Origin: JAQBDA01 sp041301185
Lineage (GTDB): Bacteria; Chloroflexota; Anaerolineae; Anaerolineales; UBA4823
DNA length: 6,241 nucleotides
Assembly: GCA_041301185.1 (NCBI GenBank)
Contig: JBFYSV010000254.1
Coordinates: 1 to 6,241 of the forward strand
Direction: 5' to 3'
The position numbers and the translations under genes are program-made. Of the stretch, positions 1-3,736 are shown in pieces; position 1 is the stretch's first letter, and every line of letters begins with the position of its first letter. The notes beneath the pieces are model-generated. The model worked only from the letters and a program-made list of their open reading frames with translations, did not search any database and had not been told where the DNA came from.

Positions 1-476
1 TTGGGCTCCAGCAGGATCGCTTTTGAAGGAACTTGGAATAGCTCCAGCAGGGTTGCCATCTCCTCTGCTGGCGAAGCCTCTTTGGATATCCAATCGATCC
101 CGCCGCCACTGACCAGGATATGCTCAGCTTTGCCTTGCCGGTAAAGCTCGGCAGCATAGAGCACGCGGTCTCCGGCGCTGGTCAGCTCGACCATGGTTCT
201 TGGTGGTTCGGCGGAAAGGGTGCCTCCTCCCAGCAAGACAATGGCATCGGCTTTGGGGATATCGCCGGCGGGCAGGTACTGCCACTCTAGCGAGCGTACC
301 AGACCATCCGCGACCCAGCGATTCCCGGCAATAAGTAGCACGCCGAGGGCGAGCACCAGGCTGAGGCGTTGTAACCTCGGACGCCGGGCAGAAAGCAGGG
401 CGATCAAGATGAGGATTGTGATCAGCCCAACCGGATAAACCAGGGGCGGGAGCAGTTTGGAAAGATAAAGGAACAT
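1..476 (-). CDS. YdcF/ElyC-family (DUF218) membrane protein, N-terminal part; runs off left edge
   Basis: The open frame starts at ATG 476-474 and reads 158 codons without a stop to the window edge, so the C-terminus is missing. An in-frame TAA seven codons upstream, with no alternative start between, fixes the ATG; no good Shine-Dalgarno precedes it. Two hydrophobic segments (about residues 9-30 and 37-52) are followed by the start of a DUF218 domain: DAIVLLGGG (77-85), GDRVLYAAELYRQGKA (102-117), ILVSGGG (120-126), then an acidic helix with EEMATLLELF (138-147) and a VP...ILLE turn. Two membrane helices before DUF218 is the ElyC/YdcF layout; in E. coli ElyC affects peptidoglycan precursor and lipid-carrier metabolism and SanA affects envelope integrity. 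Substrate and reaction are not settled for the family. It is the last visible gene of the minus-strand cluster, behind a YceI lipoprotein. Family assignment is firm; the precise role is not. Confidence 0.88.
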   Translation of the reverse strand, partial: MFLYLSKLLPPLVYPVGLITILILIALLSARRPRLQRLSLVLALGVLLIAGNRWVADGLVRSLEWQYLPAGDIPKADAIVLLGGGTLSAEPPRTMVELTSAGDRVLYAAELYRQGKAEHILVSGGGIDWISKEASPAEEMATLLELFQVPSKAILLEP

Positions 477-481
477 GGTTC

Positions 482-556
482 GGCTGGCTGAACCTGCTTA
501 AGATGAGCGCCTGATCGGGTCAGTGCGCCGTCGCAAAGCTGCAAATTCAGCCAGCC
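482..556 (-). promoter_or_regulatory. Long inverted repeat in the leader of the DUF218 gene (possible RNA switch or RBS-occluding stem)
   Basis: Bases 482-497 and 541-556 are complementary over 16 positions when read as minus-strand RNA: 14 Watson-Crick pairs plus two G·U pairs (493/545 and 494/544). On the plus strand those two positions would be C/A mismatches, so the helix is better in the sense RNA. The enclosed 43 nt hold a second hairpin (507-510 plus 511-514 against 520-523 plus 525-528, with a single-base bulge at 524). The 3' arm ends 5 nt before the ATG at 476, so the helix would cover the ribosome-binding region. No U-tract follows, so it is not a typical terminator. The regulatory role is inferred. 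Confidence 0.5.
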
Positions 557-559
557 TTT

Positions 560-565
560 ATTATA
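560..565 (-). promoter_or_regulatory. Candidate -10 box (TATAAT) for the DUF218 gene
   Basis: Read on the minus strand, this is a perfect TATAAT about 84 bp before the ATG at 476. Transcription would begin near 553, essentially at the 5' foot of the leader stem at 482-556. I see no convincing -35 hexamer at 16-18 bp spacing and no TGn extension, so the call rests on the -10 match and its position in an AT-rich island. Confidence 0.38.
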
Positions 566-585
566 GTACGAGAAGAGATGGATAC

Positions 586-628
586 GCAGCGCTCCTGCCG
601 GTGGAATTTGCGGTGCAAGGAACGCTGC
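586..628 (-). repeat. Inverted repeat downstream of the YceI lipoprotein gene
   Basis: Arms 586-596 and 618-628 pair over 11 positions in minus-strand RNA with one U·G pair (10 Watson-Crick), around a 21-nt loop. The far arm overlaps a perfect 12-base palindrome, ACGCTGCAGCGT, at 622-633. The hairpin starts about 12 nt after the lipoprotein stop codon. It could protect the 3' end of that mRNA or act as a weak terminator, but the sequence after it lacks a U-run (it reads GTATCCATCTCTTCTCG). It also overlaps the place where a -35 element of the next promoter would lie. Confidence 0.45.
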
Positions 629-640
629 AGCGTGCCGGTT

Positions 641-1402
641 TTATGGGCGGGCAACGATGGTCAGAGTGATCTTCGCCTCATCCTCGGTCTTGAGGATCCC
701 GGCGATGCTGATCGGGCCAAACTCGAAATCGCTCATCAAGATAGTGGTGGTTGCCTGCCCGGTAAGCTGGTTGCCTTCCAGGCGGACGAGGGCATCAAAG
801 GTGACAGGCAGGGTTTTCTCCCGGATGGTCAAGTCGCCGGTGATCTTCAAGGGTAAGTCTTGCCCTTCCTGGTAGCTCTCTGGCAGCCCTTCGATTGAGG
901 TGGGGACAAACGTTACCGTTGGGTAGCGCTCTGTTTCGATGAATCTGCCGCGAATTGCATTGTCTCGGCGGCCGCTATCCGATTTAAATTGGCTGATGTC
1001 TGCTGTTAAGGTGCCCAGGCTGCTGTTCTGCGGGGCTGCCAGGTCAAGGCTGATCTCCCCTGCTACCTGGGGGGTCACCCCGATCGCAACTGCGAAGCGG
1101 TTGTTCTCGTTGAGGAATACCTCGCCAACTTCATACTGAAGCTGCGACTCGCCGGGGACGATCTTGTAGGTGACGAGACCCGCTGTCGGGGGAGCAGCTT
1201 CAGCGGTTGGTTCACTCGGCGTAACCTCGGTTGCAGCGGGCTGTGGAGCGGACACTTCGGTTGCGACAGGTGCATCAGTCGGTGATGAGACCGCGACGGT
1301 TGGCTCAACAGCTTCTGGAAGGGGAACCTGGGTTGCAGCCTGGCTGCTGCAAGCAACCGGGAGGAATGCAAGTACTGTTAAAATAAGCGATATTTTACCC
1401 AT
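641..1402 (-). CDS. YceI-domain lipoprotein
   Basis: A 253-residue exported lipoprotein. The start is ATG 1402-1400: it has AGAGG five nt upstream and puts a signal peptide at the very N-terminus (MGKISLILTVLAFLPVAC), with lipidated Cys18 in a lipobox-like LPVAC; an ATG 14 codons further upstream would bury the signal. Residues about 19-75 are a Pro/Ala/Thr/Glu-rich flexible tether. From about residue 76 to the end is a YceI beta-barrel, with the family's hallmark block SDSGRRDNAIRGRFIETERY (141-160), then PTVTF, a GDLTIREKTLPVTFDALV segment (189-206) and a closing DFEFGPISIAGILKTEDEAKI stretch (225-245 in part). YceI proteins are lipocalin-like and bind long isoprenoid or other amphiphilic molecules; the ligand here is unknown. 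In a bacterium like this the protein would sit on the outer face of the membrane. It appears to have its own promoter rather than depend on prfA-prmC. Confidence 0.92.
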   Translation of the reverse strand: MGKISLILTVLAFLPVACSSQAATQVPLPEAVEPTVAVSSPTDAPVATEVSAPQPAATEVTPSEPTAEAAPPTAGLVTYKIVPGESQLQYEVGEVFLNENNRFAVAIGVTPQVAGEISLDLAAPQNSSLGTLTADISQFKSDSGRRDNAIRGRFIETERYPTVTFVPTSIEGLPESYQEGQDLPLKITGDLTIREKTLPVTFDALVRLEGNQLTGQATTTILMSDFEFGPISIAGILKTEDEAKITLTIVARP

Positions 1403-1407
1403 ATTGT

Positions 1408-1412
1408 CCTCT
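1408..1412 (-). promoter_or_regulatory. Ribosome binding site deciding the YceI lipoprotein start
   Basis: AGAGG on the minus strand, 5 nt before the ATG at 1402. It selects this internal ATG over the one 42 bp upstream at 1444 and agrees with the signal-peptide position. Confidence 0.7.
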
Positions 1413-1432
1413 CGGATTTTTGATTGGGATGG

Positions 1433-1460
1433 TTTATACCACATATTACGAGCCTGCCAG
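1433..1460 (-). promoter_or_regulatory. Promoter for the YceI lipoprotein gene
   Basis: On the minus strand, CTGGCA (1460-1455, four of six matches to TTGACA), a 16-bp spacer, then TATAAA (1438-1433) preceded by TGG, an extended -10. The predicted transcript start is near 1426, giving a leader of about 24 nt that carries the AGAGG ribosome site. The same TGG extension precedes the prfA -10. Confidence 0.5.
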
Positions 1461-1531
1461 TGGATTAGATTGTCAACCCGGGCAAACTCTAAGCAGTTAT
1501 TAATGGCAGAAGGGGAGAATATTAAGCGGAC

Positions 1532-2386
1532 TCAAATCTGAGCGATCACCAGTCGGTCATGCCCGGCTAGGTCAGGGAGCACCTGGGCCATGCAGCCTGG
1601 CAGCCGCGATTGAACCAGTTCTTGGACGGCCGCGCCGATTGTAGCTTCGATCTCCAGCAGCAATAGCCCGCCTGGGGCGATTACCTCGGGTATATCGTTT
1701 AACAGGCGCTCAACCAGAGCAGTGCCTCCCGCACCGCCGGATAATCCGATGCGCGGCTCGTAGCGCAAGGCTGACAATAAAGCCAGTGCAGTTTCAGGAA
1801 TATAGGGCAGGTTTGCTGCTACCAGGTCGAAGCGATTATGCGAGTCGGGATGGAGACCTCCGAGGAGATCGGTTTGCGCCAGGGTGATTCGTTTTTCCAG
1901 GTGGTGGCGGGAGAGATTCTCACTGGCAACCCGCAATGCGGGCATCGAGATATCTACTGCCAGGAGGTGCAGGTCGGGCACCCGGCTTGCCAGGGCAACC
2001 GCGATGCAGCCTGAACCCGTGCCAACCTCCAGGGCTTTCCTTCTCTTGGGGTGCTTTGCCAGCCAATCCAGGGCGTGCTCCACCAGCAGCTCTGTCTCCG
2101 GGCGGGGAATGAGGACGGCAGGATTGACGGTGAAGTCCAGCCCGAAAAACTCCCAGTGTCCCAGGAGATACGGCAACGGCTCGCCAGCCTCCAGCCGCGC
2201 TAATACTTGCAAGAAATCGATCTCTTGCTTGGCGGTCAAAGGGTATTCCGGGTGTGCCAGGATCCAGACGCGCGGTTTCCCGAGGATATGCGCCAGCAGA
2301 ACCTGCACGTCCAGCCCGGCAGACTCGCTGTGTGAAGCCAGTCTTCTTTGGGAGGATTCGAGTGTGGTCTGGATTCTTACTGGCAT
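1532..2386 (-). CDS. prmC: Peptide chain release factor N5-glutamine methyltransferase
   Basis: A class I SAM-dependent methyltransferase of 284 residues (usual size 275-290) that methylates the GGQ glutamine of release factors and so helps peptide release. An N-terminal helical domain (GLDVQVLLAHILGK, 24-37) leads to LPYLLGHWEFFGLDF (71-85) and the conserved VLIPRPETE (91-99). The SAM-binding loop is LEVGTGSGCIAVALA (119-133), with acidic D145 in AVDIS for the ribose. The catalytic signature is ANLPYIP (191-197), with Leu where most members have Pro (NPPY). The end, LLLLEIEATIG...HDRLVIAQI, is typical. A TAA codon directly precedes the ATG, so the start cannot lie further upstream; the only Shine-Dalgarno-like sequence is a weak GAAG. 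The gene lies 52 bp downstream of prfA, which encodes its substrate, a common pairing. Confidence 0.95.
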   Translation of the reverse strand: MPVRIQTTLESSQRRLASHSESAGLDVQVLLAHILGKPRVWILAHPEYPLTAKQEIDFLQVLARLEAGEPLPYLLGHWEFFGLDFTVNPAVLIPRPETELLVEHALDWLAKHPKRRKALEVGTGSGCIAVALASRVPDLHLLAVDISMPALRVASENLSRHHLEKRITLAQTDLLGGLHPDSHNRFDLVAANLPYIPETALALLSALRYEPRIGLSGGAGGTALVERLLNDIPEVIAPGGLLLLEIEATIGAAVQELVQSRLPGCMAQVLPDLAGHDRLVIAQI

Positions 2387-2391
2387 TTAAG

Positions 2392-2443
2392 CTTCGCGAA
2401 GAAGTGGGCTGGAGATGCTCCCCCGCCAGGTATCCTGATCAGG
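2392..2443. repeat. Two short perfect palindromes in the prfA-prmC gap
   Basis: CTTCGCGAAG (2392-2401) lies immediately before the prmC start codon, and CCTGATCAGG (2434-2443) contains the prfA stop codon. Each is a perfect 10-base palindrome with no room for a normal loop, so RNA hairpins would be weak. No promoter or terminator is evident in this gap, which supports cotranscription of the two genes. Role unknown; may be chance. Confidence 0.3.
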
Positions 2444-3506
2444 TTTCCAACCCAACGGCTGCCAGCCGCTCGGATTCGTCGCGCGTCGCCAGCTCATCAA
2501 TGAACTCGTCGATTGCACCTTCCATTACCACCGGCAGGTTGTAATTGGAGATGTTGATGCGATGGTCGGTTACTCGCGACTGCGGGTAGTTGTAGGTACG
2601 GATTTTTTCAGAGCGCTCGCCAGTGCCTACCTGGGAGCGGCGCGCATCATCGACTTCCTGCCTGCGTTTTTCTTCCTCGATCTCGTACAGGCGGGCGCGG
2701 AGGATGCTCATCGCCCGCGTTCGGTTTTGGAGCTGGGAGCGCTCATCCTGGCACTGTACCACCATGCCGGTTGGAATGTGGGTAATACGTACCGCGGTGG
2801 CGTTTTTTTGCACATTCTGACCACCTGCTCCGGCAGATTTATACACATCCATCCGAATATCGCTATCCGGAATGTCGATCTCGACTTCGGCTACTTCTGC
2901 AAGCACAGCTACAGTAGCGGTAGAGGTGTGGATTCGCCCCTGAGATTCGGTCACAGGCACGCGTTGCACCCGGTGGACGCCCGATTCGTACTTCAAACGC
3001 GAATATGCTCCGCGACCTTTGACCAGAAAAATAACCTCTTTGTAGCCGCCAATCCCGATGTCACTGGCAGATAGGATCTCCACAGACCAGTTACGGTTCT
3101 CCGCGTAACGGCTGTACATACGAAACAGATCGGCAGCGAACAGGGCGGCTTCATCGCCGCCTGTGCCGGCGCGGATTTCCATAATCACGCTGCGATCATC
3201 GCGGCGGTCTTTGGGCAGCAGCATTGCCTTGATCTCACTTGCCAATCTAACCAGTAGGGGTTCAAGCTCCGCAATCTCGGCTTCAGCCAGCAAAAGCAGC
3301 TCGCTATCATCGGTCTCCAATAGAGAGTGGGCTTCTTCCATCCGAGCCAGCGCCTGGCGGTATTGCTGGGCTTTATTCACCATGGGCTCCAGCTCAGCGC
3401 GCTCCATTCCCAGCTCAGCGGCGCGCTGGTAGTCGTTGCCAACCTCCATCAGCAACTGATTGATTTCCTCGTAACGGGTCTCTATTCCTACAAGTTTATC
3501 CAGCAT
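2439..3506 (-). CDS. prfA: Peptide chain release factor 1 (RF1)
   Basis: Recognises UAA and UAG in the ribosomal A site and triggers hydrolysis of peptidyl-tRNA. The frame stays open to a TTG at 3548, but ATG 3506-3504 gives the family N-terminus MLDKLVGIETRYEEI and the normal length of 355 residues. Domain 1 is the coiled helical region (1-about 95). RAGTGGDEAALFAADLF (112-128) opens the core. PVT at 184-186, inside HRVQRVPVTESQGRIHTSTA, is the tripeptide anticodon of RF1 type (RF2 would have SPF). The GGQ catalytic loop is SAGAGGQNVQKNATAVRITH (224-243), with Gln230 the expected PrmC target. C-terminal KIRTYNYPQSRVTDHRI (301-317) is also classic. The GGQ is followed by NVQKN rather than the more usual HVNTT. 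It is first in its operon, diverging from the VIT-VWA gene. No strong Shine-Dalgarno is visible. Confidence 0.97.
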   Translation of the reverse strand: MLDKLVGIETRYEEINQLLMEVGNDYQRAAELGMERAELEPMVNKAQQYRQALARMEEAHSLLETDDSELLLLAEAEIAELEPLLVRLASEIKAMLLPKDRRDDRSVIMEIRAGTGGDEAALFAADLFRMYSRYAENRNWSVEILSASDIGIGGYKEVIFLVKGRGAYSRLKYESGVHRVQRVPVTESQGRIHTSTATVAVLAEVAEVEIDIPDSDIRMDVYKSAGAGGQNVQKNATAVRITHIPTGMVVQCQDERSQLQNRTRAMSILRARLYEIEEEKRRQEVDDARRSQVGTGERSEKIRTYNYPQSRVTDHRINISNYNLPVVMEGAIDEFIDELATRDESERLAAVGLET

Positions 3507-3541
3507 ATCAATGACCACATTCTTCTTATTATCATCACAAA

Positions 3542-3580
3542 GGCACAAAGTTCACTCAGCCAGCTTGTGACCTTTGTGCC
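3542..3580 (-). repeat. Inverted repeat in the prfA leader
   Basis: Arms 3542-3555 (GGCACAAAGTTCAC) and 3567-3580 (GTGACCTTTGTGCC) match as inverted repeats at 13 of 14 positions around an 11-nt loop. An extra direct copy of CACAAAG lies at 3536-3542, abutting the left arm. Given the -10 at 3597-3602, the hairpin would start about 10 nt into the prfA mRNA and end about 35 nt before the ATG. No U-run follows on either strand, so it is unlikely to be an intrinsic terminator. It could be a protein-binding dyad between divergent genes or an mRNA 5' stem. Confidence 0.5.
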
Positions 3581-3596
3581 CGATCAGTGCCTACGA

Positions 3597-3605
3597 ATTA
3601 TACCA
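3597..3605 (-). promoter_or_regulatory. Extended -10 promoter for prfA-prmC
   Basis: On the minus strand this reads TGGTATAAT: a perfect TATAAT with the TGn extension. No good -35 hexamer is found at 16-18 bp, which extended -10 promoters tolerate. The predicted transcript start is near 3590, giving a leader of about 84 nt that contains the inverted repeat at 3542-3580. Confidence 0.55.
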
Positions 3606-3664
3606 TCCCTATCATACCCACATCTGCCGTCTGTAACGGCAACTCCCGATGAACCGATATACCG

Positions 3665-3690
3665 GGAACCTGGCGATAACTTCTGACGTC
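3665..3690 (+). promoter_or_regulatory. Possible ECF-sigma promoter for the VIT-VWA gene
   Basis: GGAAC (3665-3669) is separated by 17 bp from CGTC (3687-3690), within the general GGAAC-N16/17-CGT pattern of many ECF (group 4) sigma factors. The transcript start would be near 3697, giving a 40-nt leader to the ATG at 3737. No convincing TTGACA/TATAAT pair is seen for this gene; a GATAAA at 3719-3724 would start transcription too close to the ribosome site. Short motifs of this kind also occur by chance. Confidence 0.33.
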
Positions 3691-3726
3691 TTGTCCTTGA
3701 TGGTCGAAACTGGTTTGAGATAAATT

Positions 3727-3730
3727 GGAG
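3727..3730 (+). promoter_or_regulatory. Ribosome binding site deciding the VIT-VWA start
   Basis: GGAG lies 6 nt before the ATG at 3737. The in-frame ATG at 3731 directly abuts this GGAG and a TTG at 3725 precedes it, so 3737 is the best start; it also gives a clean signal peptide beginning MKAKLSLL. Confidence 0.75.
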
Positions 3731-3736
3731 ATGACA

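Noticed and set aside
1443..1476. Perfect TTGACA (minus strand, 1476-1471) with TAATAT (1448-1443) upstream of the YceI lipoprotein gene
   Set aside because: The spacer would be 22 bp, too long for a sigma-70 promoter; the CTGGCA-N16-TGG-extended TATAAA nearby fits better.
1170..1541. A 123-codon plus-strand frame opposite the YceI lipoprotein
   Set aside because: It is antisense to the low-complexity tether and signal peptide; its Gly/Ala/Thr-rich composition comes from the repetitive codons on the other strand.
1884..2390. A 168-codon plus-strand frame opposite prmC
   Set aside because: It lies wholly antisense to a well-conserved methyltransferase and has an Arg/Ser/Cys-rich composition typical of a shadow frame.
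3507..3548. N-terminal extension of RF1 to a TTG at 3548
   Set aside because: It adds 14 residues (MCLCDDNKKNVVID) absent from RF1 family N-termini; the ATG at 3506 gives the canonical MLDKL start and 355 residues.
547..3564. The same 9-mer TCAGCCAGC (547-555 and 3556-3564) just downstream of two predicted -10 boxes
   Set aside because: A 9-base match within 6 kb has a fair chance of arising at random, and one copy is in a stem while the other is in a loop, so no common role is supported.
3625..3641. Small hairpin TGCCGT-ctgta-ACGGCA upstream of the prfA -10 box
   Set aside because: A six-bp stem without a U-tract; it is common by chance and no gene ends next to it.
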